Shown: positions 1-6,690, numbered from the stretch's first letter. The stretch is 11,409 nucleotides of DNA from Anaerolineae bacterium (GCA_020433835.1 JAGRBY010000196.1:1-11409); one strand, 5' to 3'. Program-made: numbers and translations. The notes: generated by a model from the sequence alone, not told the origin.

Positions 1-973
1 TATAAGCCCCGCCGTCAGCAATAATGCGCGTATCAGCGGCCAGGAGCGTGCCGTCTGATTTAGCCCCCCATTTGGAATAAATAATCATCGGGTGGCGTTT
101 GCAATGGCCCAGTATCGATTCCTCACGGTTCCAGATAATTTTAAGCGGACGGCGGTTGCCGTAGCGTTCGTAGGTACGCAGCACGGCCAACGCCATCACA
201 ATCTGGATGCTCATATCTTCGCGGCCACCAAAAGCCCCACCAATGGCATCATAAACCACCCGGATTTTGTCGGGCGGCAGATCGAGCGCATGGGCAATTT
301 GCTGCTGATCTTCCCAACTCCACTGGCCGGCACAATGCACGGTTATGCGGCCTTCATCGTCAATGTAAGCCGTACCCGCTTCCGGTTGCAAATAGGCATG
401 CTCCTGAAAAGGCGTTTGGTATACATTTTCGATAATAACGTTGCACTGATCCCACACCGCGTTGGTATCGCCTTTGCGAACCCGCTGGTACTCGACCACA
501 TTATTCAGCACACCGGGGTGTAGCTGCGGCGCTCGACCGGACATGGCGAATTCAAGATCATCAACAATCGGCAAATTTTGAGAATCCACTTTGATTAAAT
601 CGCGTGCTTCAGCCGCAATTTTCTCGGTTTCGGCCACGATGATGGCAATCTGATCGCCGACAAAGCGAACGACATCGCCCCCTTTTTTGGTCGAACCCGG
701 CCCGCACAAGACCGGTTGATCGGGAATTTGCAGGCCATACTGGTTGATCGGCACATCTTCCGCGGTCAGGACATCGATAACACCGGGCAGTGCTTTGGCT
801 TTGCTGGTGTCGATGCGGCGAACACGGGCGTGGGGCCGTCCGGCAAAGAGAATTTTGCACCACAATTCATCGTCTGCGTTACGGTCGCCGGGGTAAAGGG
901 TTTGACCGGTCACTTTGCCCAAAGCATCAAGCCGTTTTATGGATTGACCAACTGATTTGCCGTTCTTTGCCAT
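1..973 (-). CDS. Xanthine dehydrogenase-family molybdopterin-binding subunit (partial, C-terminus outside window)
   Basis: Large, molybdenum-cofactor-carrying subunit of a xanthine dehydrogenase/aldehyde oxidase-family hydroxylase; it would take substrate electrons at Mo and pass them to the 2Fe-2S/FAD partner encoded just upstream. I translated it by hand from the ATG at 971-973; 324 codons stay open to the window edge. The N-terminal domain begins with the family signature SIKRLDALGKVTGQTLYPGD (residues 11-30). The Mo-binding part follows, with QEHAYLQPEAGTAY (190-203, the Glu/Pro-rich substrate-channel motif), GGAFGGRED (245-253, the family's GGGFGGK-type loop near the cofactor) and a REES...KRHP block (283-295). 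The family usually runs to about 750 residues, so more than half is missing. The start lies 29 nt after the FAD/2Fe-2S gene stop, so the two are one operon; the Shine-Dalgarno is weak (GAGAGA). The substrate is not deducible; family assignment is secure. Confidence 0.93.
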   Translation of the reverse strand, partial: MAKNGKSVGQSIKRLDALGKVTGQTLYPGDRNADDELWCKILFAGRPHARVRRIDTSKAKALPGVIDVLTAEDVPINQYGLQIPDQPVLCGPGSTKKGGDVVRFVGDQIAIIVAETEKIAAEARDLIKVDSQNLPIVDDLEFAMSGRAPQLHPGVLNNVVEYQRVRKGDTNAVWDQCNVIIENVYQTPFQEHAYLQPEAGTAYIDDEGRITVHCAGQWSWEDQQQIAHALDLPPDKIRVVYDAIGGAFGGREDMSIQIVMALAVLRTYERYGNRRPLKIIWNREESILGHCKRHPMIIYSKWGAKSDGTLLAADTRIIADGGAY

Positions 974-1002
974 AGAATATCTCTCAAGGGGGTTAAATCG
1001 CG

Positions 1003-2439
1003 TTATTTACTTTTTGCTTGTTTCTTAGCGGCTGCTTCTAATGCTTGAAGAATTTTGTAATAGCCTGTGCAGCGGCACAGGTTCCCAGTGATGGCCTGCT
1101 TTAGTTCATCACGCGTAGGTTTGGAACGTTCATCCAGTAGGGAGGCCCCACTCATGAGAAAACCGGGCGTACAGTAGCCACACTGCACAGCCCCTTCATC
1201 GATAAAAGCCTGCTGAACAGGATGAAGCTCGTCGTCCTGAGCCAAGCCTTCAACTGTAACAACCTCGCTGCCGTGCGCCCGCACCGCCGGGACCAGACAG
1301 CTCATGACGGCAATGCCATCGAGCATAACGGTACAGGCTCCGCATTCACCCTCGGCACAGCCTTCTTTTGTACCGGTGAGCTGAGCATTTTCTCGCAGCA
1401 TTCGCAGTAGAGTTTTGTCATTCGCGCCGTTAATGGTTTGAGATTGACCGTTGATCGTGGTTTCTATGGGTTGATCGACGGCTTCATCGTGGGTAATTCG
1501 GGGAGGTTGGCTCAAGCTGGATGAAAAGTGACCGTCCGTTTTCCCCCACAGCATAATGGGGCGAGAAGGAACCATATCGGCCTCGGTACCTTCAGCCAGC
1601 GTTTCGAGCGCATGTTGGGTGAGTGTGGCGGCCATATAACGCCGGTATTCAGCGGAGCCGCGCACATCATTAATGGGAGCGATAGTTTGAGCCGCCAACT
1701 CGCCGGCGTGGATCATAACGTCTTTGGTTAAAATCTTGCCCGATAGAAAACGTTCCGCATCTTCGGCACGCACAATCGTTGGCGCGACACTACCCAGAGC
1801 CACACGAGCCTCTGTAACGGTATCACCGAACATACTGAGAACAACTGCGACGTTTACAATCGAGATAGCCTGAAATCGACGCAACCCTAATTTTAGAAAG
1901 GTGCCGACCTGATAGCCTGCCATGGCCGGGAACGCAATATCGACAATCATTTCATTGGGTTTTATTGCTGTTTTGCGGACCCCTTGAAAAAATTCTCTAA
2001 ACGTCAGAGTCCGTGTACCCTGCACACTTTGCAGCGTAACCACGGCACCGAGCGCCCACAGCGGGGTGATGGTATCGTTGGCCGGGGAAGCCGTAACCAA
2101 ATTCCCGGCAACCGTCCCACGATTACGAATCTGCGGTGCACCGACTTCCCAACAGGCTTTGGCTAAAGGAAAGGCTCTGTCCAGACAGATAGACGAATGC
2201 ACAACCTGATTGTGTGTAACCAGCGGACCTAGATGGATATAATTTTGATCATCTTGGGTAATTTGATCGAGATCGGGCAAGCGAGAAATGTCGATCAAAA
2301 CTTTCTCAGAGCGCAAACCACGATCATACTGTACAACAACATCTGTTCCACCAGCAATGAGACAGGCTTCGTGTTCATATTCGGCCAGAAGTTGTAGCGT
2401 TTCATCAAGCGATTGCGGTGTATAATACGTTTGCCACAT
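1003..2439 (-). CDS. Fused FAD-binding / 2Fe-2S subunit of a xanthine dehydrogenase-family molybdenum hydroxylase
   Basis: Electron-transfer subunit of a molybdo-flavoenzyme, moving electrons from the Mo subunit through two 2Fe-2S clusters to FAD. Residues 1-290 are the CoxM/FAD_binding_5 type: AGGTDVV (29-35) is the flavin-diphosphate loop, and NRGTVAGNL (106-114) followed by ASPANDT is the second FAD motif. After a linker of about 35 residues, residues 326-478 are a CoxS-type iron-sulfur module. Its plant-ferredoxin cluster is C361, C366, C369 and C381, and its helical cluster is C420, C423, C455 and C457 (CGYC and CRC), so all eight ligands are present. At 478 aa it equals the sum of the two usually separate subunits. 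The domain order (FAD then 2Fe-2S) is the reverse of XdhA-type small subunits and of eukaryotic enzymes. The start ATG has AGGATG 5 nt upstream. The gene follows a near-consensus promoter at 2501-2529 and is transcribed with the molybdopterin subunit. Confidence 0.95.
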   Translation of the reverse strand: MWQTYYTPQSLDETLQLLAEYEHEACLIAGGTDVVVQYDRGLRSEKVLIDISRLPDLDQITQDDQNYIHLGPLVTHNQVVHSSICLDRAFPLAKACWEVGAPQIRNRGTVAGNLVTASPANDTITPLWALGAVVTLQSVQGTRTLTFREFFQGVRKTAIKPNEMIVDIAFPAMAGYQVGTFLKLGLRRFQAISIVNVAVVLSMFGDTVTEARVALGSVAPTIVRAEDAERFLSGKILTKDVMIHAGELAAQTIAPINDVRGSAEYRRYMAATLTQHALETLAEGTEADMVPSRPIMLWGKTDGHFSSSLSQPPRITHDEAVDQPIETTINGQSQTINGANDKTLLRMLRENAQLTGTKEGCAEGECGACTVMLDGIAVMSCLVPAVRAHGSEVVTVEGLAQDDELHPVQQAFIDEGAVQCGYCTPGFLMSGASLLDERSKPTRDELKQAITGNLCRCTGYYKILQALEAAAKKQAKSK

Positions 2440-2463
2440 ACAGTCATCCTAATTCCAGTGGAT

Positions 2464-2488
2464 AAAAAAACTCCCCAATGCAGGGGTT
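2464..2488 (-). terminator. Hairpin plus T7 between the nuclease-like gene and the molybdenum-hydroxylase operon
   Basis: Read on the minus strand, AACCCC pairs with GGGGAGTT (one bulged A) around a loop of about 6 nt, followed by seven T. It lies about 60 nt after the stop of the gene at 2546-3268, so it may end that transcript. It also falls within the first 30 nt of any RNA started at the promoter at 2501-2529, so it could instead act in that leader. The stem is short, so efficiency is doubtful. Confidence 0.5.
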
Positions 2489-2500
2489 CGGTTGGCCCTT

Positions 2501-2529
2501 ATTATAACGAGGTCATACGGGTGAGTCAA
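2501..2529 (-). promoter_or_regulatory. Sigma-70-type promoter of the molybdenum-hydroxylase operon
   Basis: On the minus strand, TTGACT (2529-2524) and TATAAT (2506-2501) are separated by exactly 17 bp: five of six matches to the -35 consensus and six of six to the -10. The predicted start is near 2494, giving a leader of about 55 nt before the FAD/2Fe-2S gene. This is the best promoter match I found in the window. Confidence 0.78.
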
Positions 2530-2545
2530 TCTCGACTTGAGGCGT

Positions 2546-3268
2546 CTATTTTGGCGATAGTTTACCGCCAATTAAACTGGCCGCCAGAACTTTTTGACCG
2601 GCTGTAATAAAATCGATGGTTACAAATGTATCGCCCTGATCAGGGGTGACGGATAGCACTACACCTGGCCCAAATTTTTCATGCTCCACTTCCATACCGA
2701 CGATAAGATCGAGCGGTTCATTACTTACACTGTCATCGCCACTCGATTCGGGAACTTGATAGAGTCGATCTTGCCACAGTTCAGCATAAATCTTCAAATC
2801 AGCAGGCTTAGTTATTTTATGAGAAAGTGATGAAGCTGTAAGTCGACAAGACTTGAGCATTTGTCGCATTTTTTCATCAGATAGGATGCGATTAGCGCGG
2901 CTTAAAGCAGTATCAATGTTTTGAAAAATATCACCTGTTTTGTCTGTGGCTGTATTGACCACAATTAATTGAATACCATGGGCCTGGCAGACTTCAACCC
3001 TTGCATCTTGGCGTACTCGCAGTTGCTCTTCTTCTTCCAAGCTCAGGCGGCGACGCTGCTGCTTGGCGCGAAGTCCTTCGAAACGCACTGCAACGCCCAG
3101 GTTTGTATACACCATATCAAGTTTTAATCGACGTTTCGTAGCCGGGTTAATAAGCCAGTCGGGCGTGATATTAAACTGCGTATCGACACCTTCAAAGATG
3201 CGAGCGAATATCTCGCGCCAGGCGTTAATTTCTAACCAGTCGGGTAAATTGCTGCTTTGTGTTGCCAT
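2546..3268 (-). CDS. PD-(D/E)XK-like domain protein with a PcrA/UvrD-type Tudor tail
   Basis: The 240-aa product has no name I can give with confidence. Residues about 30-105 look like a restriction-endonuclease-fold core of the Vsr/DUF559 kind: RLKLDMVY (47-54, candidate acidic D51), a strand VAVRFEG (59-65), then charged helices, RQDARVEV (86-93) and HGIQLIVVN (97-105). In active relatives the second strand usually reads like (I/L)AIE(I/V)DG; here the Glu position is R62, followed by E64, so the active site may be altered or dead. Residues about 190-240 (GMEVEHEKFGPGVVLSV, then VTIDF and GQKVLAASLIG) match the C-terminal tail of PcrA/UvrD helicases, a Tudor-like fold known to contact RNA polymerase. 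The middle (130-190) is low-complexity or helical linker. No helicase motifs are present. The Shine-Dalgarno is weak (GGTGAT, rather far). A DNA-repair or transcription-linked role is inference only. Confidence 0.85.
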   Translation of the reverse strand: MATQSSNLPDWLEINAWREIFARIFEGVDTQFNITPDWLINPATKRRLKLDMVYTNLGVAVRFEGLRAKQQRRRLSLEEEEQLRVRQDARVEVCQAHGIQLIVVNTATDKTGDIFQNIDTALSRANRILSDEKMRQMLKSCRLTASSLSHKITKPADLKIYAELWQDRLYQVPESSGDDSVSNEPLDLIVGMEVEHEKFGPGVVLSVTPDQGDTFVTIDFITAGQKVLAASLIGGKLSPK

Positions 3269-3306
3269 TTTGATTAAATTTAGATCACCTATTAGAGTAT
3301 TTTCAA

Positions 3307-3334
3307 ATCATACTATAGCCAATTAAGCGAACAA
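3307..3334 (-). promoter_or_regulatory. Possible promoter of the nuclease-like/Tudor gene
   Basis: Minus strand TTGTTC (3334-3329), 16-bp spacer, TATGAT (3312-3307). The -10 is a 5/6 match but the -35 only 3/6. The predicted start is about 30 nt before the ATG at 3268, which is a sensible leader length. Confidence 0.35.
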
Positions 3335-3437
3335 AATTCTCAACTTCAGTAAGCTAAGCCAAATCGCTTAGGCAATGCTGCGCATACACAACTTGGTAAA
3401 GAGTCGCTTGTTGGCTGATGTGTAAACAAAGGGTTAT

Positions 3438-3446
3438 TGTTATACT
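3438..3446 (+). promoter_or_regulatory. Extended -10 element (TGTTATACT)
   Basis: TGn directly followed by TATACT (5/6 to TATAAT) on the plus strand. No good -35 sits 16-18 bp upstream; TTGGCT at 3411 is too far. Extended -10 promoters can work without a -35. It would start RNA near 3453, about 40 nt before the strong hairpin at 3492. Confidence 0.35.
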
Positions 3447-3452
3447 TAGGTC

Positions 3453-3537
3453 AACAAGTTGCAATAACTTTTGCGCATTTCCTTCCTTCTTAGCCCAGAG
3501 ATTAGCCGTTCCCACTAATCTCTGGGCTTTTGCTTTT
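3453..3537 (+). ncRNA. Candidate small RNA or terminated leader, about 85 nt
   Basis: This stretch is bounded by the extended -10 element and by the strong intrinsic terminator, with no plausible coding sequence between them. The 5' end can form a tiny hairpin (CAAC-AA-GTTG), followed by an unpaired pyrimidine run (TTTCCTTCCTTCTT, 3478-3491), then the terminator stem. The run contains TCCTTCT, exactly complementary to the AGAAGGA of the Shine-Dalgarno of the gene at 3766. If RNA polymerase reads through, the same RNA would be the leader of that gene. No match to a known RNA family is recognised. Confidence 0.35.
3492..3537 (+). terminator. Strong rho-independent terminator with a 14-bp perfect stem
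   Basis: AGCCCAGAGATTAG (3492-3505) and CTAATCTCTGGGCT (3515-3528) are perfect inverted repeats around a 9-nt loop, followed by TTTTGCTTTT on the plus strand. The other strand has a purine-rich, T-poor tail, so orientation is plus. No plus-strand protein gene lies upstream in the window, so it ends either a small RNA or transcription entering from elsewhere. Confidence 0.8.
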
Positions 3538-3567
3538 AAAACTTCCCCAAAAGTCATCTCAATTTTG

Positions 3568-3618
3568 GTACTTAAGTACTTTCAGAAAAAGTGACTTTAG
3601 TACCTTAAGATTAAGTAC
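3568..3618 (+). promoter_or_regulatory. Two operator-like palindromes upstream of the plus-strand gene
   Basis: GTACTTAAGTAC (3568-3579) is a perfect 12-bp palindrome. About 35 bp downstream (centre to centre), at 3600-3618, GTAC-C-TTAA-GA-TTAAGTAC repeats the same half-sites with one extra base. Both are followed by similar CTTT/CCTTT bases. Two related palindromes in the upstream region of a single gene suggest a repressor or activator site, which is inference. I see no strong promoter between them and the gene; the best (TTGTAA near 3648, CATATT near 3672) is poor. Confidence 0.4.
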
Positions 3619-3751
3619 CTTTGCCCCTTACTTCAATACCATTCTTGTTGTAAACTAATTTCATTCAGATTCATATTCCCAAACGTTCGTCATTCCCATT
3701 GCTTCGGCAGACGTACCAATTCAACAAGAAAAAATCAGTAACAACCTGACT

Positions 3752-3759
3752 AGAAGGAG
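3752..3759 (+). promoter_or_regulatory. Shine-Dalgarno of the hypothetical plus-strand gene
   Basis: AGAAGGAG ends 6 nt before the ATG at 3766. It is the clearest ribosome binding site in the window apart from that of nusA, and it fixes the start. Confidence 0.85.
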
Positions 3760-3765
3760 TTTATA

Positions 3766-4338
3766 ATGAGTGAAGAATTTAATTATGGTTTTGACCCCCT
3801 AAAAGGTATTCCCAGTAAAATGACGCCTTGGGGGCTCAAACTCGAACAACCCTATCCCTCAAATTTCGGCGAATACGTTCTCATCGATGTCGCTCCCGCT
3901 GATATTGAGCAACATCACCAAGTTGAGGTCATTGATGAACACGGTGAACCAATTAGAGGTGTTTGGGTTATTTTTGGTTTTCCCGGTGGCGGTCCTGATA
4001 TAGGCCTTACCCCCAGTGAATCCCACTGGCGTGGTGCTCCGGCTGTGTTACGAGGTAATGCTCAAAGCACAAATTATGCTGGGTATGCGCAGCACACCTT
4101 CAAGGATGGCGGCGAAGATATTTGGATCTGGGATCTGGACAGCGAGAACGTACTCAAATTACCCAGCCCGATTGTAAAAAGCTGCACTTGGGTCACGACC
4201 CCAACCGGTCGCTTCGAACACACCGGTGTCAAACTACGCTTTCAGCGCCGTATGGAAGGCGTTAAACCACGCGCCCAACGACTAGATGAACTTGAAGCCC
4301 GTATCGCTGCACTTGAAGCACAACTTCAACCTGCCTAA
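3766..4338 (+). CDS. Hypothetical protein: probable beta-sandwich domain with C-terminal coiled coil
   Basis: I do not recognise this 190-aa protein. It has no signal peptide and no membrane segment, so it is probably cytoplasmic or exported by another route. Residues about 35-165 are rich in short alternating strands, Gly, Trp and Pro (GVWVIFGFPGGGPDIGLTP, then NYAGYAQHTF, DIWIWDLD, then TTPTGRFEHTGVKLRFQRR). This resembles Ig-like or carbohydrate-binding beta-sandwich proteins and tail-associated proteins, without a decisive motif. Residues 168-187 (RAQRLDELEARIAALEAQL) form a heptad-patterned helix, probably an oligomerising coiled coil. It is the only plus-strand gene in the window and stands alone between a complex upstream region and a bidirectional terminator. 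The start is secure: AGAAGGAG lies 6 nt before the ATG. A lectin-like or structural role is speculative. Confidence 0.85.
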   Translation: MSEEFNYGFDPLKGIPSKMTPWGLKLEQPYPSNFGEYVLIDVAPADIEQHHQVEVIDEHGEPIRGVWVIFGFPGGGPDIGLTPSESHWRGAPAVLRGNAQSTNYAGYAQHTFKDGGEDIWIWDLDSENVLKLPSPIVKSCTWVTTPTGRFEHTGVKLRFQRRMEGVKPRAQRLDELEARIAALEAQLQPA

Positions 4339-4357
4339 CCAGCACTTCCCTCTATAC

Positions 4358-4396
4358 AAAAAAGCCCTCGGATTCACTATCATCGGGGGCTTTTTT
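4358..4396. terminator. Bidirectional intrinsic terminator between convergent genes
   Basis: AAAAAAGCCCTCG (4358-4370) and CGGGGGCTTTTTT (4384-4396) form a 13-bp stem with one G-T wobble around a 13-nt loop. A-run and T-run on opposite sides make it work in both directions. It ends the plus-strand gene 20 nt upstream and the minus-strand ribF operon 13 nt away. Confidence 0.92.
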
Positions 4397-4408
4397 GTTG
4401 CAAAAAAC

Positions 4409-5356
4409 TTAGACTGCCGATAGCACTTCTTTCGCCAACAAAACTCTGGCCTGGTCAGCGTCTTTTGTAATCTGCGCAACCAGAGCATCAATACCATCAA
4501 ATTTTTGTTCGGGCCGCAGTCGCTCAACAAACTCGAGTGTAAAGGTTTGACCGTAGATATTCTCGCTGAAATCAAAGATGTACGTTTCTACGGTTCGCTC
4601 AACACCACCGAAGCTAGGTCGAACACCGACATTCGTAACACAAGGATAACGGTGAGGTTGACCCATACGCTGGATAAATGTAGCGTATACGCCGTTTGCA
4701 GGTATTAACCGTTCAGCGGGAACGGCTAAATTGGCGGTGGGAAAGCCTATAGTTCGACCACGTTTAGCACCTTCAACAACTTCAGTTGTGAGGGATGGGT
4801 AACGCCCCAACAAATAGGCCGCCCGGCGTACATTGCCATTTACCAGCTCTTGTCGCACTTGGGTGCTGCTTACTACCTGCCCATCGAGTAGAAACGGTTC
4901 CACAATAGTTACATTGTAATTAAATTGTTGGCCCAACTCCTGCAGTTTTTCTACGTTCCCTTCCCGGTTTTTTCCCAAAGCAAAATCATACCCCACACAC
5001 AGTTCTACAACACGCAAACTTTCTACTACAAGTTTTACAAAATCAAAAGCGGTTATCTGCGATAATTCTTTTGAGAAGGGCATGAAAACTAAATTATCAA
5101 GACCATAAGCTTCAAGCAAGCGAATGCGTTCAGCCGGTGTCGTTAGATAATCATGGCTGTAGAGATGGGGGGCAAAAACGGTTTTAGGGCGAGGGTGAAA
5201 AGCAATAACAGCGGTTTGGGCTTGTTGTTCGAAGGCAGCGGCTTTGAGGTTATTTATCAAATCTTGATGACCACGATGAACGCCATCAAAAGTACCAATG
5301 GTTAATATGGTTTCTTTAGTTAGTTGGGCTTCTGTTAGATCTCGGATTACTTGCAT
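4409..5356 (-). CDS. ribF: Bifunctional riboflavin kinase / FAD synthetase
   Basis: Phosphorylates riboflavin to FMN with ATP, then adenylylates FMN to FAD, in the cytoplasm. The N-terminal FAD-synthetase domain (about 1-180) is a nucleotidyltransferase with GTFDGVHRGH (21-30, HxGH-type nucleotide site), GYDFALGKNREGN (122-134) and SSTQVR (163-168). The C-terminal riboflavin-kinase domain (about 185-312) has GFPTANL (204-210, the PTAN metal/ATP site), NVGVRPSFGG (242-251) and VETYIFDF (256-263, containing the catalytic Glu). At 315 aa it is full length for the family. It is the last gene of the nusA-infB operon, starting 6 nt after the truB stop, and the bidirectional terminator follows. FAD is also the cofactor of the divergent-function hydroxylase at 1003-2439, but nothing links their regulation. 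No FMN riboswitch is seen. Confidence 0.97.
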   Translation of the reverse strand: MQVIRDLTEAQLTKETILTIGTFDGVHRGHQDLINNLKAAAFEQQAQTAVIAFHPRPKTVFAPHLYSHDYLTTPAERIRLLEAYGLDNLVFMPFSKELSQITAFDFVKLVVESLRVVELCVGYDFALGKNREGNVEKLQELGQQFNYNVTIVEPFLLDGQVVSSTQVRQELVNGNVRRAAYLLGRYPSLTTEVVEGAKRGRTIGFPTANLAVPAERLIPANGVYATFIQRMGQPHRYPCVTNVGVRPSFGGVERTVETYIFDFSENIYGQTFTLEFVERLRPEQKFDGIDALVAQITKDADQARVLLAKEVLSAV

Positions 5357-5362
5357 AGGGAC

Positions 5363-6301
5363 TCACGTTTGAAATACCTTTTTAGGTTGCCAAATATTAT
5401 CGTCAGACTCTACCAATTCCATAATTGCTAAAAAACGATTATCGGGCAAATAAGCGCGGATTAGCGGGGAATTTGGCTCGGCTTGTGTGCTATCGAATTC
5501 TACCTGTTCGTCGGCCACACAAATGGTATTACCATGTTTTACCCGAGTGGCGTCTGAATCGTCCAGTATTACTTTAGGCAAATGGTCAACCGCACGATCT
5601 AGCGGAAAAAGATATGCTTGCCAACCGAGCGGGTCTGTTTCAATTGCACGCTCAAGTGTATTCAAAGATACAGCATCGTCAAGTAACCAGTGATGATTCG
5701 CGGTTCGCGTTAAGTCTGCTAAGAAGGCACCGGGGCCGGCAGCTTTGCCCAGATCGCGGGCTAAAGCGCGGATGTATGTCCCTGAAGAGCAACTCACATC
5801 CAATATTAAATCAGGCAAGCTCCAATCAACCCACTCTAATGCATAAATTGTTACTAAGCGAGGTTCAACTTTAATAGACTTACCGGCCCGGGCTGCTTTG
5901 TAAAGCGGCTGTCCATCGCGCTTGATGGCAGAAAAAATGGGGGGAATCTGTTCAATCTCACCTAAAAAGGATGGAAGAATCTGTCGTACCAAATCCGGCG
6001 TTAAATCGGAAACGTCACTTTGAGAGAGAATTTGCCCTTCAGCGTCTAAAGTATCGGTTGTTACCCCAAAACGAATTGTAGCCCGGTACTTTTTGAGACC
6101 GGTGGTTAGATATTCAATCAACCGCGTTGCTTGACCCACACAAACCACTAAAACGCCTGTTGCCAGCGGGTCTAGTGTGCCTGTATGGCCAACCTTACGT
6201 ATTCCGGTCACCTTACGTACACGGGCTACAACATCGTGAGAGGTGATGCCTTTGGGTTTATCTATTATCAAAATGCCAGATGTTGGACGATGACTTTCCA
6301 A
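5363..6301 (-). CDS. truB: tRNA pseudouridine(55) synthase TruB
   Basis: Isomerises U55 in the T-loop of tRNAs to pseudouridine. The catalytic Asp is D44 in HTGTLDPLATGV (39-50). Other family motifs are the N-terminal LIIDKPKGITSHDVV (11-25), FSAIKRDGQPLYKAAR (123-138) and SSGTYIRALARDLG (172-185). At 312 aa it is normal, with a C-terminal PUA-like region of weaker conservation (about 245-312). The start is TTG at 6299-6301, two bases after the rbfA stop. There is no in-frame ATG between the upstream stop (6323-6325) and the first motif, and no clear Shine-Dalgarno, so translation is probably coupled to rbfA. The DHH-family phosphodiesterase gene often found between rbfA and truB is absent here. 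Confidence 0.97.
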   Translation of the reverse strand: MESHRPTSGILIIDKPKGITSHDVVARVRKVTGIRKVGHTGTLDPLATGVLVVCVGQATRLIEYLTTGLKKYRATIRFGVTTDTLDAEGQILSQSDVSDLTPDLVRQILPSFLGEIEQIPPIFSAIKRDGQPLYKAARAGKSIKVEPRLVTIYALEWVDWSLPDLILDVSCSSGTYIRALARDLGKAAGPGAFLADLTRTANHHWLLDDAVSLNTLERAIETDPLGWQAYLFPLDRAVDHLPKVILDDSDATRVKHGNTICVADEQVEFDSTQAEPNSPLIRAYLPDNRFLAIMELVESDDNIWQPKKVFQT

Positions 6302-6303
6302 AA

Positions 6304-6690
6304 TTAATCGCTCAACTCTGTTTCAGAATCATCTTCAGACTTTTCTAAGTCGATTTTAATTTGATCTAACAGTTCGTCGATACGCTGCCCATGAGCCAGA
6401 GAATCATCAAATCGAAACTGCAATTCAGGAATATAGCGCAGCGAGAGGTTTTCACGCAACCGGCGACGGTAGAAGGGCGTAGCGTTCTCCAGTCCTTGCA
6501 AAGTGCTTTTTATCTCTTCATCATCGCCAAGAACGGTAATAAAAACCCTGGCGAAACGGAGATCCGGGTTTACATCAACACCGGTTACCGTCACAAAGCC
6601 CAAACGCGGGTCGCGACTTTCGTATTGAATAATTTGGCTCAGTTCTTCATGCAGCAGTTCAGAAATTTGCCGTTGACGTCGCGTTGTCAT
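6304..6690 (-). CDS. rbfA: 30S ribosome-binding factor RbfA
   Basis: Late 30S maturation and cold-adaptation factor that binds near the 16S rRNA 5' helix. The 128-aa protein fits the KH-like RbfA fold: N-terminal helix RRQRQISELLHEELSQII (4-21), the DPRLGFVTVTGVDVNPDLRFARVFITVLG stretch starting near residue 27, and the LR-ENLSLRYIPELQFRFDDS motif near residues 78-97. A short acidic tail follows (KSEDDSETELSD). The ATG at 6688-6690 lies 7 nt after the infB stop without an obvious ribosome binding site, which suggests coupling. The infB-rbfA-truB order is the common bacterial one. Confidence 0.95.
   Translation of the reverse strand: MTTRRQRQISELLHEELSQIIQYESRDPRLGFVTVTGVDVNPDLRFARVFITVLGDDEEIKSTLQGLENATPFYRRRLRENLSLRYIPELQFRFDDSLAHGQRIDELLDQIKIDLEKSEDDSETELSD

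Noticed and set aside
92..523. 143-aa plus-strand open frame
   Set aside because: Lies antisense to the molybdopterin subunit, whose motifs are unmistakable; a shadow frame.
3354..3557. 67-aa minus-strand open frame
   Set aside because: It runs across the perfect 14-bp terminator palindrome, has no ribosome binding site and no recognisable family; more likely chance.
4282..4575. 97-aa minus-strand open frame over the terminator
   Set aside because: Crosses the bidirectional terminator and overlaps ribF in another frame; no support.
4409..5356. FMN riboswitch controlling ribF
   Set aside because: ribF is embedded 6 nt behind truB, leaving no room for a leader, and no FMN-aptamer core is present.
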